Source: Jejudonia soesokkakensis
GTDB taxonomy: Bacteria; Bacteroidota; Bacteroidia; Flavobacteriales; Flavobacteriaceae
Length of the DNA stretch: 64,000 bases
NCBI RefSeq assembly: GCF_042664795.1
Contig: NZ_JBHTBN010000004.1
Span: 1-64,000, forward strand
Direction: 5' to 3'
In this document: in pieces, positions 27,157 through 34,545 of the stretch
How the letters are laid out: each line of letters begins with the position of its first letter
How positions within the stretch are numbered: position 1 is the first letter of the stretch
Made by a program: the position numbers and the translations under genes
Notes under the pieces: generated by a model
Told to the model about the DNA's origin: nothing
What the model saw: only the letters and a program-made list of their open reading frames with translations
The model's database searches: none

Positions 27157-27711
27157 TTATACTGTAAGACAGGCTCGAAAACCACGACCCGCATAATAGG
27201 ATTGGGCTCCATTGTGGTATATAAAGGTTCTTCCAAAACGAAAATCTCCAAAGATGGCACCTCCCTTTTTTCTAATTTCTGAAGGTGTCTCTAACCAACT
27301 TGAAGTTTTAGTATCAAAGTCTCCTAATTCCTGAAGGCTTTTGTATTGAGTTTCAGTAAGTAATTTAACACCCATTGAAGATGCCATGTCGATAGCATTA
27401 TGTGCTGGCTTGTGCGCTTTGCGAGATTCTAATCCTTCAAGATCGTAACAAGTACTTCTGCGACCTATCGGACTTTCTGCAGCGCAGTCAAAAAAGGAAT
27501 ATAAATCTGATTGTTCGTCATATCCAACAACATCTGGTTCGCCGCCAGTTGCTTCCATTTGATGCAGAGAACTCAATTTTTCTGGAGCAGCTTTTAGTTT
27601 CTTTTCAATGGCATCCCATTGTAACTCTTTATGACGTTTTACATGTGCTTCGAAACGCTCTTGCAAAGTTAATAGGAGTGTTTCAGTTTGAGAATTTGTA
27701 AGCGGTTTCAT
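27157..27711 (-). CDS. DUF4256-family protein
   Basis: The 184-residue protein matches the uncharacterised DUF4256 family: an N-terminal helical region (QTETLLLTLQERFEAHVKRH), MEATGGEPDVVGYD, FFDCAAESP.GRRSTCYD, and the C-terminal FGDFRFGRTFIYHNGAQSYYAGRGFR. No function is known. It follows an SRPBCC gene by 9 nt and is probably co-transcribed with it. I chose the ATG one codon inside a TTG. Confidence 0.75.
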   Translation of the reverse strand: MKPLTNSQTETLLLTLQERFEAHVKRHKELQWDAIEKKLKAAPEKLSSLHQMEATGGEPDVVGYDEQSDLYSFFDCAAESPIGRRSTCYDLEGLESRKAHKPAHNAIDMASSMGVKLLTETQYKSLQELGDFDTKTSSWLETPSEIRKKGGAIFGDFRFGRTFIYHNGAQSYYAGRGFRACLTV

Positions 27712-27720
27712 CAAGATATT

Positions 27721-28161
27721 TTATTTTTTAGAATGTAAATATTCTTTTAAAGTTCCTTTAATTAAGTAATTCCAACCCTCTAGTCCGCTTTCTCTTTTAA
27801 ATTCAGGGACATTTTCTGGAAATTTTTCAAGTACAGTGAATATTAAGTTCAATTGTGTTGAAGTCCCTTTATCCAGAAGTTCAAATTCTGAAAGTCCCTT
27901 CCCTGAATATCCTTTAAATGTCCATTCATACGCTATTTTTTTAGTTGGTATCACTTCTGTTACTTTCCAATAATGCGGAAATATTCTGTTTTTAGATGGA
28001 ACGATAAAGTTTGTTTCAAAACCTTCTGTTGCTTCAAAAGAAGGAATGTTAGAAAAATACCATTGCTTCATTTCATCAAGTTGGGTTATGGCATTCCAAA
28101 CTTTAGATATATCCTGGTCAAAAGATTGTGTAACAACAATGGGTTCTGGTAATTTATTCAT
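27721..28161 (-). CDS. SRPBCC/AHSA1-domain protein
   Basis: The 146-residue protein has the START-like fold pattern of AHA1-type SRPBCC proteins: IVVTQSFDQDISKVWNAIT at the first strand and helix, MKQWYFSN, HYWKVTEVIPTKKIAYEWTF, and a final amphipathic helix (GLEGWNYLIKGTLKEYL). These proteins form a hydrophobic ligand cavity; the ligand is unknown. It is the first gene of a pair with DUF4256 and has an exact -7 element 19 nt upstream. Confidence 0.82.
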   Translation of the reverse strand: MNKLPEPIVVTQSFDQDISKVWNAITQLDEMKQWYFSNIPSFEATEGFETNFIVPSKNRIFPHYWKVTEVIPTKKIAYEWTFKGYSGKGLSEFELLDKGTSTQLNLIFTVLEKFPENVPEFKRESGLEGWNYLIKGTLKEYLHSKK

Positions 28162-28179
28162 TAACTAGTTAATTATATT

Positions 28180-28187
28180 CAAATATA
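28180..28187 (-). promoter_or_regulatory. -7 promoter element TATATTTG for SRPBCC-DUF4256
   Basis: Exact minus-strand TAnnTTTG, 18 nt before the SRPBCC start. Confidence 0.55.
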
Positions 28188-28240
28188 GTTAAATACAAAA
28201 ATAAATTTATATTGCTTATATACAATAGTATAAAAGAAAA

Positions 28241-28266
28241 CAAACGACAACAAACGCTTATAAACG
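28241..28266. repeat. Three 10-bp-phased direct repeats of (C/T)AAACG
   Basis: CAAACG, CAAACG and TAAACG start at 28241, 28251 and 28261, exactly one helical turn apart, in the divergent region between the SRPBCC gene and ssb. They are upstream of both -7 elements, as expected for an activator or repressor array. Confidence 0.5.
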
Positions 28267-28308
28267 AAAGTAAATATGTAACAACCGAATACTATTTGGA
28301 AAGCGTTC

Positions 28309-28316
28309 TATGTTTG
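28309..28316 (+). promoter_or_regulatory. -7 promoter element TATGTTTG for ssb
   Basis: Exact TAnnTTTG about 92 nt before the ssb start. The leader contains a GTGGG-AACGA-CCCAC hairpin at 28366-28380. Confidence 0.45.
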
Positions 28317-28365
28317 CACTGTTGAATTGACGTAAAAATATAAGTCAGTTCAGTTCGATAAAAAA

Positions 28366-28380
28366 GTGGGAACGACCCAC
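28366..28380 (+). other. Hairpin in the ssb leader
   Basis: GTGGG and CCCAC pair around an AACGA loop, 28 nt before the ssb ATG. It has no T tract, so it is not a standard terminator. Confidence 0.4.
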
Positions 28381-28408
28381 GATATCTTAACTGTTTAAAT
28401 TTAATATT

Positions 28409-28744
28409 ATGAACGCACTTAGAAACAGAGTACAGTTGATTGGAAACTTAGGAAATGACCCAGAAATCATTACGATGGATTCAGGAAAAAAATTAGCAAA
28501 ATTTACAATTGCTACCAATGAGACCTACAAAAATCAAAAAGGAGAACGTGTTACAGACACACAATGGCACAATGTAGTCGCATGGGGCAAAACAGCAGAC
28601 ATCATTGAAATGTATGTCACAAAAGGTAAAGAGGTGGCTGTAGAAGGTAAGTTAACGACCCGTTCGTGGGAAGATAAAGAAGGTAACAAGCGATATACAA
28701 CCGAGATCGTTTGTAACGAATTGTTGATGTTAGGAAACAAGTAA
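28409..28744 (+). CDS. ssb: Single-stranded DNA-binding protein (short form)
   Basis: The 111-residue protein is an OB-fold SSB (NRVQLIGNLGNDPEI, AKFTIATNETYKNQKGE, TQWHNVVAWGKTADI, GKEVAVEGKLTTRSWEDKEGNKRY). It ends at LLMLGNK and lacks the disordered linker and acidic DDDIPF-type tail that recruits partner proteins in canonical SSBs. Short SSBs of this kind often coexist with a full-length copy; whether this genome has another cannot be told here. It is monocistronic, with a terminator immediately downstream. Confidence 0.92.
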   Translation: MNALRNRVQLIGNLGNDPEIITMDSGKKLAKFTIATNETYKNQKGERVTDTQWHNVVAWGKTADIIEMYVTKGKEVAVEGKLTTRSWEDKEGNKRYTTEIVCNELLMLGNK

Positions 28745-28761
28745 TTGCCTCCTAACTTTAG

Positions 28762-28794
28762 AAAAATGGCGCTCAACGAGTGCCATTTTTTTTT
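28762..28794 (+). terminator. Rho-independent terminator after ssb
   Basis: AAAAATGGC and GCCATTTTT pair with an inner CTC/GAG extension, followed by nine or more T residues. Confidence 0.85.
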
Positions 28795-28822
28795 ATCTTT
28801 AGCGACCATCAAAAATTAGAAA

Positions 28823-29257
28823 GTGATTTCTATAGAAACTGCATATACAACTTTTAAGTCTTACTTTACTGAAATTCTAAAAAGCAGAGGATTTACAGAA
28901 GAAAAATCTGTAGCACTTTATCAAGATGCGCTCGTTTCCCTTTTCCAAAAAGAAGATACTTCAGTATTCACAACTCCTGACACCCATTTAAAAAGAAAAA
29001 TTAATGAGTACGTAGAAGCTTCAGTAGAAAAATTAAATTCACCTATACAATCACTTTCAGCTTCGGAAAAAACACTTTTAAAACAGTATAAAAGTTTACC
29101 TAAAAGTCAGCAGGAAATTCTCAAGCTTTATTTTTATCATAACCTTTCAGTCGTTGAAATTTCAGACCTAAAAAAAGAAAAAATTTCTTCTGTTTCAGAA
29201 TTAAAAAATCGTGGTGTAAAGAGGTTGCAACATTTAATCAAGACAAATGGAGCCTAA
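28823..29257 (+). CDS. Divergent sigma-70-like factor (region 4-like C-terminus)
   Basis: The 144-residue protein starts at a GTG. It has an N-terminal helical part with FKSYFTEILKSRGFTEEKSVALYQDALVSLF, resembling sigma region 2 in spacing but not in conserved motifs, and a C-terminal helix-turn-helix (LPKSQQEILKLYFYHNLSVVEISDLKKEKISSVSELKNRGVKRL) that matches sigma region 4. It is unusually divergent for an ECF sigma factor. The next gene overlaps it by 11 nt and encodes an anti-sigma-like membrane protein, which supports the assignment. A -7-like TATCTTTA precedes it. Confidence 0.65.
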   Translation: MISIETAYTTFKSYFTEILKSRGFTEEKSVALYQDALVSLFQKEDTSVFTTPDTHLKRKINEYVEASVEKLNSPIQSLSASEKTLLKQYKSLPKSQQEILKLYFYHNLSVVEISDLKKEKISSVSELKNRGVKRLQHLIKTNGA

Positions 29258-29957
29258 CGAAGAACTCATACAAAACTATTTTAAAAACTCATTAGATGTT
29301 AGCTCTCTCGAAAAGATGCAACAGCTTTTAGAAACTGATTCTGTTTTTAAGGAGGAGGTAGAATTTTACCAAAATCTAAAACGGGGCATTTATGAGTTTG
29401 AACGCGAAAAATTGCAACAACGATTAGAAGCTGTTGAAAGTGTTTCAAAAAAACCACTTCCAAGAAAAGCATTGCTATTCGCCCTCATAAGTATTGCGAT
29501 TTCATTAGGGATTGTGTTTTTTTTATCAAATGATAGGTTAGATACACAAGAGCTTTACATCCAAAATTTTGAGCCATACCTTGCAACTTTAAACGAACTT
29601 AATTCGGATATAGATTCTCGTGATTTTCTTCCTTTTAGAGCATACGAACGGGAAGCTTATGAGGTTGCAGCCGAAGGATTTAGAACCCAATTGGAAGCTG
29701 AGGCACAACCTGACCTTCAATTTTATTATACCATGAGTTTGCTAAATAGTGGAACTAATGATGCCGAAGCATTATTACAATTGAGAAATTTGGAGAAAAA
29801 CAACACTAAGTACCAACCTCAGATTTATTGGTATTCTGGATTATTACTATTGAAAAATGAAGAGGTAGCGGATGCAAAGGTTCAATTTCAAAAATTACTA
29901 GATCATCCAGCAAAATACAAAAACAGGGAAGCAGTAACGATTCTTAAGAAGCTGTAA
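29247..29957 (+). CDS. Anti-sigma-like membrane protein with periplasmic TPR-like domain
   Basis: The 236-residue protein has a cytoplasmic helical N-terminus (LIQNYFKNSLDVSSLEKMQQLLETDSVFKEEVEFYQNL), which resembles anti-sigma N-terminal domains, one transmembrane segment at about residues 75-93 (ALLFALISIAISLGIVFFL) and a periplasmic helical repeat region (FRTQLEAEAQPDLQFYYTMSLLNSG, QPQIYWYSGLLLLKNEEVADAKVQFQKLLDHP) that resembles TPR. Overlap with the sigma-like gene suggests a cognate pair. The sequestration mechanism is inferred, not shown. Confidence 0.65.
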   Translation: MEPNEELIQNYFKNSLDVSSLEKMQQLLETDSVFKEEVEFYQNLKRGIYEFEREKLQQRLEAVESVSKKPLPRKALLFALISIAISLGIVFFLSNDRLDTQELYIQNFEPYLATLNELNSDIDSRDFLPFRAYEREAYEVAAEGFRTQLEAEAQPDLQFYYTMSLLNSGTNDAEALLQLRNLEKNNTKYQPQIYWYSGLLLLKNEEVADAKVQFQKLLDHPAKYKNREAVTILKKL

Positions 29958-29961
29958 GATT

Positions 29962-30915
29962 TTAGAAATAAATTTGCTGTGCCACGCGATAGGTGTTTGC
30001 GTGTGCTTCAATAATTGTTTTAATTTCTGGAGAATATCCCCCACCCATGCTTACTTGTACTGGAATTTGATGCGCTTTACAGGTCTGCAAAACAAATCGG
30101 TCCCGTTCTTTACATCCCTCAATGGTACAGGAAAGTCGGCCTAATTTATCAGTTTCCAGAATGTCCACTCCGCTTAAGTAAAAAATAAAATTAGGTTGTT
30201 GCGTGGCGATTAATTTTGGTAGCGTTTGTTTTAATTCTGAAAGGAATACGTCATCTCCACTACCATCAGGTATAGCAATATCAAGATCACTTTTTTCTTT
30301 TCTGAAAGGATAGTTGCCCGCACCATGCATGCTAAATGTAAAGACCGAAGGATCGTCTTTAAATATTACTGCAGTTCCGTTGCCTTGATGCACATCAAGG
30401 TCAACAATCAAAATTTTTTTAATTAAAGCAGCGTCATGCTGAACTTGTTTCAGCATCCCATTTACAGGATGAGCATATTTTTTGAGTAGATATCTCGCAC
30501 CAATCGCCTGATCATTAAACAAACAAAATGCTTCACCATGATCTGGGTATGCATGATGGGTGCCGCCGGCAATGTTCATGGCAATTCCGTTTTCTAGCGC
30601 ATAATTACAACCTTCTATCGTGCCTTGCGTGATGAGGTGTTCTCTTTGGACTAGTTTTTCTGAAAGTGGGAACCCAATCTTACGTGCGGCACTCGCTTTT
30701 AACGTAAGATGTTGTAAATCGTCAATATATTTCTGCGAATGAACAGCAAGTAAATGTTCTCTTTCTGGGAGCCCTGAGGGTTCAAAAAAATTGTATGGAG
30801 TACAGGTTCCTTCATGAAGCAATTGTGAGTGCAACAATTCGTATTTACTCATAGGAAACCGATGTCCTAACGGAAGGTTGTGCTTAAATATAGGATGGTA
30901 AGCGATTTTGAGCAT
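29962..30915 (-). CDS. Histone deacetylase-family (HDAC/AcuC-like) protein with in-frame repeat insertion
   Basis: The 317-residue protein has the metal and catalytic motifs of the HDAC fold: GGTHHAYPDHGEAFCLFND (residues 117-135, His120-His121) and DLDVHQGNGTA (172-182, Asp172 and His176), with YLSGVDILETDKLGRL near 250-265 for the second Asp. Members deacetylate proteins or small molecules. Between LLKKYA and LIKKILIVDLD it carries an extra stretch (about 148-164, HPVNGMLKQVQHDAAL) encoded by a palindromic repeat. It is the last gene of a metG-led unit and has a CTNC hairpin 5 nt before its ATG. Confidence 0.9.
   Translation of the reverse strand: MLKIAYHPIFKHNLPLGHRFPMSKYELLHSQLLHEGTCTPYNFFEPSGLPEREHLLAVHSQKYIDDLQHLTLKASAARKIGFPLSEKLVQREHLITQGTIEGCNYALENGIAMNIAGGTHHAYPDHGEAFCLFNDQAIGARYLLKKYAHPVNGMLKQVQHDAALIKKILIVDLDVHQGNGTAVIFKDDPSVFTFSMHGAGNYPFRKEKSDLDIAIPDGSGDDVFLSELKQTLPKLIATQQPNFIFYLSGVDILETDKLGRLSCTIEGCKERDRFVLQTCKAHQIPVQVSMGGGYSPEIKTIIEAHANTYRVAQQIYF
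30433..30458. repeat. Palindromic repeat inside the HDAC-like gene
   Basis: The plus-strand core ATGCTGAACTTGTTTCAGCAT has perfect 8-bp arms around CTTGT. It is read in frame as GMLKQVQHD. The sequence looks like a REP-type element that I recall as common in flavobacterial intergenic regions; copy number must be checked in the genome. Confidence 0.6.
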
Positions 30916-30920
30916 ACAAC

Positions 30921-30938
30921 TTCCTGCGTAGGCAGGAA
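30921..30938 (-). other. Start-proximal CTNC hairpin before the HDAC-like gene
   Basis: In the mRNA sense TTCCTGC-CTAC-GCAGGAA forms a 7-bp stem, ending 5 nt before the ATG. Similar hairpins precede mfd, the FAD reductase gene and the aspartate kinase gene. Confidence 0.6.
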
Positions 30939-30953
30939 TCTCTTTGTTTTAAT

Positions 30954-32318
30954 TTAAAATTTTAAATATCTAAGGAGGGCTTCTTTTTTATAAACATAGC
31001 TATAAATTAAATCGCCGTTGAAGTAAAATACGTTTGAGTTTTTATCAGATTTTAACTCTTTCTCAAATTGGTTAAGTAAATCAAAAGAGCTCATTTCTAT
31101 GTTTTTATCAACATGTAGAAAATTTTGGTCAAAGAGACATGTTATTTTTGTTATTTGATCTGTATTTAAGCCATAACCTCCTGTTGAAACCATTAAAATT
31201 CCTTGCACGACATTATCTTTAAGCCCACCTATAGTTACTTCGTAAGAATTATCTTCATAATATATGTTCACACCAACAGTCTCTGAACTTATTTTTCTAA
31301 GAAATTTTGAGGTGGTTTCAAAATTTCTATTTCCTTGAAAAGGAACCATAGTTAACCCTTTTTGATTAATCACAGTGTTTTTAAATGTTATTTCTTCATC
31401 TTTAGTAATGTAATATTCCTTTGAAAAAGATGATTCTAAACTATTTATTTGTAATGACATTTCATCATTTGAAACAGCGATTAGAAAAACATTATTATTC
31501 GAAACAAAAGAATTATATTCTTCATAATTTGATAGTTTCCCTTTGGGGTAAATAAAAAATTTCTCTGATAATTTAAGTGTCTCTAAATCTATTTTATATA
31601 GGCTAGTACCAAGATTGTTATTTTCAACAGTAAGGACAAGACTATTTTTTTGATTAAATAATTTATATTTTGAAAAAGACTTACTTACTGGAGAAGGAGC
31701 ATTGTCTTCAAAAGTAGTATAGTTTGCTTTAGAGTATAAAAAGTGTCGTTTAAATTCAACTTTATTCCCATCTATGTCTTTGTCTGAAATAGGGAATCGT
31801 GCAATCTCTTTTAATGAGCTAAAATTATCTTCAAGTTCTCTTAAAATTAAATCTCCATCGATAGAGGCAAAAAACACGAAAAATCTATTTTGATAACTTG
31901 AAAATGCTTCTACAATTCTTTCTCCTTTATAATCAAGATCAATCTTATGTTTTTCATTTAGGTTAGTGTCAAAAGAAAATGTGAAAACAGCTAATGCGTT
32001 TCTTACATTATCTGAGTAAATAAAAGAATATTTATTATCTATTATCTTATAACCTACCAAATTATTCAATCCGCCATTATCTAGGTCTCTTGTTAAAGGC
32101 ATACTAATTTGTTCAAAATCTTTATTAAGATGATGAACTGTTATATTGCCATTATGCATTATGGCAGAAACTAGATTGTCATTTTTATAATTTGTGATAG
32201 AGAAATTATCTTTACCAAAAGATCCAATATTACTTATATCTAATTGCCCAACTTGTTCTTGTGCTATAGAACCTGTAATTACAAATAAAAATATATATAG
32301 AATTTTTTTCTTTAACAT
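30954..32318 (-). CDS. Secreted protein of unknown function
   Basis: The 454-residue product has a signal peptide (KKKILYIFLFVITGSIAQ) and a long beta-rich body with repeated strand pairs, e.g. NIGSFGKDNFSITNYKNDNLV, KYSFIYSDNVRNALAVFTFSFD, YQNRFFVFFASIDGDLILRELED. The spacing is compatible with a beta-propeller, but I do not recognise a family. It starts 14 nt after the metG stop and precedes the HDAC-like gene by 38 nt, so the three are likely one unit. There is no T9SS sorting domain at the C-terminus. Confidence 0.65.
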   Translation of the reverse strand: MLKKKILYIFLFVITGSIAQEQVGQLDISNIGSFGKDNFSITNYKNDNLVSAIMHNGNITVHHLNKDFEQISMPLTRDLDNGGLNNLVGYKIIDNKYSFIYSDNVRNALAVFTFSFDTNLNEKHKIDLDYKGERIVEAFSSYQNRFFVFFASIDGDLILRELEDNFSSLKEIARFPISDKDIDGNKVEFKRHFLYSKANYTTFEDNAPSPVSKSFSKYKLFNQKNSLVLTVENNNLGTSLYKIDLETLKLSEKFFIYPKGKLSNYEEYNSFVSNNNVFLIAVSNDEMSLQINSLESSFSKEYYITKDEEITFKNTVINQKGLTMVPFQGNRNFETTSKFLRKISSETVGVNIYYEDNSYEVTIGGLKDNVVQGILMVSTGGYGLNTDQITKITCLFDQNFLHVDKNIEMSSFDLLNQFEKELKSDKNSNVFYFNGDLIYSYVYKKEALLRYLKF

Positions 32319-32332
32319 AAATTCCGGATTTT

Positions 32333-34408
32333 TTAATTAATAGTCGCCCCATTTACAACCCCAGCCTCTCCGGGATTTAAAAAGACTAATTTCCCATCTG
32401 CATTTTCAGTCATTAAGATCATCCCTTCACTTTCCACACCGCGTAACGCTCTTGGAGCCAAATTAACCAATACGGTCACTTGCTTGCCAATAATATCTTC
32501 AGGAGTGAAGCTTTCAGCAATCCCGGAAACAATGGTTCGTACGTCAATCCCAGTATCCACCTTTAAAACCAATAATTTTTTTGTCTTTGGCATTTTTTCG
32601 GCTTCCAGAATAGTACCCACACGCATATCTAATTTTGTAAAATCATCAAATTGGATAGTGTCTTTTTGCGGTTCGGCTTTTGCATTGGCTACTTCGTTCA
32701 TCTTCTTGCTTTTTTCTAGTTTATCTAATTGTTGTTGTATTTGCTCATCTTCAATTTTACTGAAAAGTAATTCGCCTTCATTAATTGTGTGCCCCGACTT
32801 TAAAAGTGTTTCTTTCGCTGCGATTGTTTGCCACGTGTAAGATTCCTTATGTTCATTTGGAATGACATTCAGTATATTTTTTAATTTATTGGAAGTGAAA
32901 GGCAAAAAAGGTTCACTTAAAACGGAAAGTGCTGTAGCGACTTGTAACGCCACAAACATGACTGTTTTTGTACGCGCCTCATCTGTTTTAATTGTTTTCC
33001 AGGGCTCTTCGTCTGCCAGATATTTATTTCCTAAGCGTGCTACATTCATTAATTCTGAAAGTGCTTCACGGAAACGATAGCGTTCTATCGAACTTGAAAT
33101 TACAGCAGGATAGGCTTGTAATTCTTTTAAGGTCTGGATATCAATGTCTGAAAGCTCTGAAATTTCAGGAACTTCACCGTTATAATATTTGTGGGTTAGC
33201 ACAACCACCCGATTGATAAAGTTTCCGAAGATCGCTACCAACTCATTGTTATTGCGTGCTTGAAAATCTGCCCAGGTAAAGTCATTATCCTTAGTTTCAG
33301 GAGCATTTGACGTTAACGCATACCGTAATACATCCTGCTGATCTGGGAAATCTTCCAGATATTCGTGTAACCAAACTGCCCAGTTCTTGCTAGTGGAAAT
33401 CTTGTTACCTTCTAGGTTCAAAAATTCATTGGCAGGCACATTTTCAGGTAAAATGTAACTTCCTTCAGCTTTCAGCATACTAGGGAAGATGATACAGTGA
33501 AATACAATATTATCCTTACCTATAAAATGAACTAGTTTTGTGTTTGTATCTTTCCAATACGATTCCCAGTCTTTGCCTTCTTGTGCTGCCCATTCTTTGG
33601 TGGCAGATATATAACCAATAGGAGCATCAAACCAGACATACAATACTTTTCCGTCTGCTCCTTCTACCGGTACCGGAATTCCCCAGTCCAGATCACGGGT
33701 GACTGCACGAGGTCTCAGTCCGTCATCAATCCATGATTTACACTGTCCTTTTACATTGGTTTTCCAGTCCTTGTCGTGTTCCACAAGAATCCACTCTTTT
33801 AAAAAGGCTTCGTATTCATTGAGTGGTAAAAACCAGTGTTTGGTTTCTTTTAAGGTAGGTACCGCACCAGTAATAGCACTTTTGGGATTGATCAAATCTG
33901 TTGCATTATGGGAAGTCCCACAATTTTCACATTGATCTCCATAACTTTCTTCATTGCCACATTTTGGGCACGTTCCTACCACAAAACGATCTGCTAGAAA
34001 CTGATTCGCCTCTTCATCATATAGCTGTTCTGTGATCTCTTCTACAAATTTTCCGTCTTGGTATAGTTTTTTAAAAAATTCGCTGGCTGTATCATGATGT
34101 ATTTTGGCTGAAGTTCTTGAGTAATTATCGAAGGTAATTCCGAAGTCTTCAAACGATTTTTTAATAATCGCATGGTATTTATCAACTACTTGCTGTGGCG
34201 AAATACCTTCCTTTTTCGCTTTAATCGTAATTGGCACTCCGTGTTCGTCGCTTCCGCAAACAAAAGCAACATCATTTCCCTGTAAACGCTGGTAGCGCGC
34301 ATAAATATCAGCAGGAACATACACCCCCGCCAAGTGTCCAATATGAACGGGACCGTTAGTATAGGGTAAGGCAGCAGTAATGGTAAAAGTGGTAGGATCG
34401 TGACTCAT
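32333..34408 (-). CDS. metG: Methionyl-tRNA synthetase
   Basis: MetG charges tRNA-Met with methionine. The 691-residue protein has the class I HIGH motif (PVHIGH, residues 20-25), the zinc knuckle CPKCGNEESYGDQCENCG, the KMSKS-equivalent NKISTSKNW near residue 343, and a C-terminal tRNA-binding (Arc1p-like) domain of about 100 residues (FDDFTKLDMRVGTILEAEKMP). I chose the ATG at 34408 because an exact -7 element lies 37 nt upstream of it; a longer start would cross that promoter. Confidence 0.96.
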   Translation of the reverse strand: MSHDPTTFTITAALPYTNGPVHIGHLAGVYVPADIYARYQRLQGNDVAFVCGSDEHGVPITIKAKKEGISPQQVVDKYHAIIKKSFEDFGITFDNYSRTSAKIHHDTASEFFKKLYQDGKFVEEITEQLYDEEANQFLADRFVVGTCPKCGNEESYGDQCENCGTSHNATDLINPKSAITGAVPTLKETKHWFLPLNEYEAFLKEWILVEHDKDWKTNVKGQCKSWIDDGLRPRAVTRDLDWGIPVPVEGADGKVLYVWFDAPIGYISATKEWAAQEGKDWESYWKDTNTKLVHFIGKDNIVFHCIIFPSMLKAEGSYILPENVPANEFLNLEGNKISTSKNWAVWLHEYLEDFPDQQDVLRYALTSNAPETKDNDFTWADFQARNNNELVAIFGNFINRVVVLTHKYYNGEVPEISELSDIDIQTLKELQAYPAVISSSIERYRFREALSELMNVARLGNKYLADEEPWKTIKTDEARTKTVMFVALQVATALSVLSEPFLPFTSNKLKNILNVIPNEHKESYTWQTIAAKETLLKSGHTINEGELLFSKIEDEQIQQQLDKLEKSKKMNEVANAKAEPQKDTIQFDDFTKLDMRVGTILEAEKMPKTKKLLVLKVDTGIDVRTIVSGIAESFTPEDIIGKQVTVLVNLAPRALRGVESEGMILMTENADGKLVFLNPGEAGVVNGATIN

Positions 34409-34444
34409 AGTTGTAAAAAATCTGTCTATTATAGAATTTTGCTG

Positions 34445-34452
34445 CAAAAATA
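34445..34452 (-). promoter_or_regulatory. -7 promoter element TATTTTTG for metG
   Basis: Exact TAnnTTTG on the minus strand; it decides the metG start. Confidence 0.55.
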
Positions 34453-34545
34453 GACAAATAATCGCGATTGCTATCTTTTTCCTTTCCTATTGAATGGTCG
34501 CTTTTTTCAGAAACTGAAATAGCAGTGAGGGATTTTCCGAAGCTA

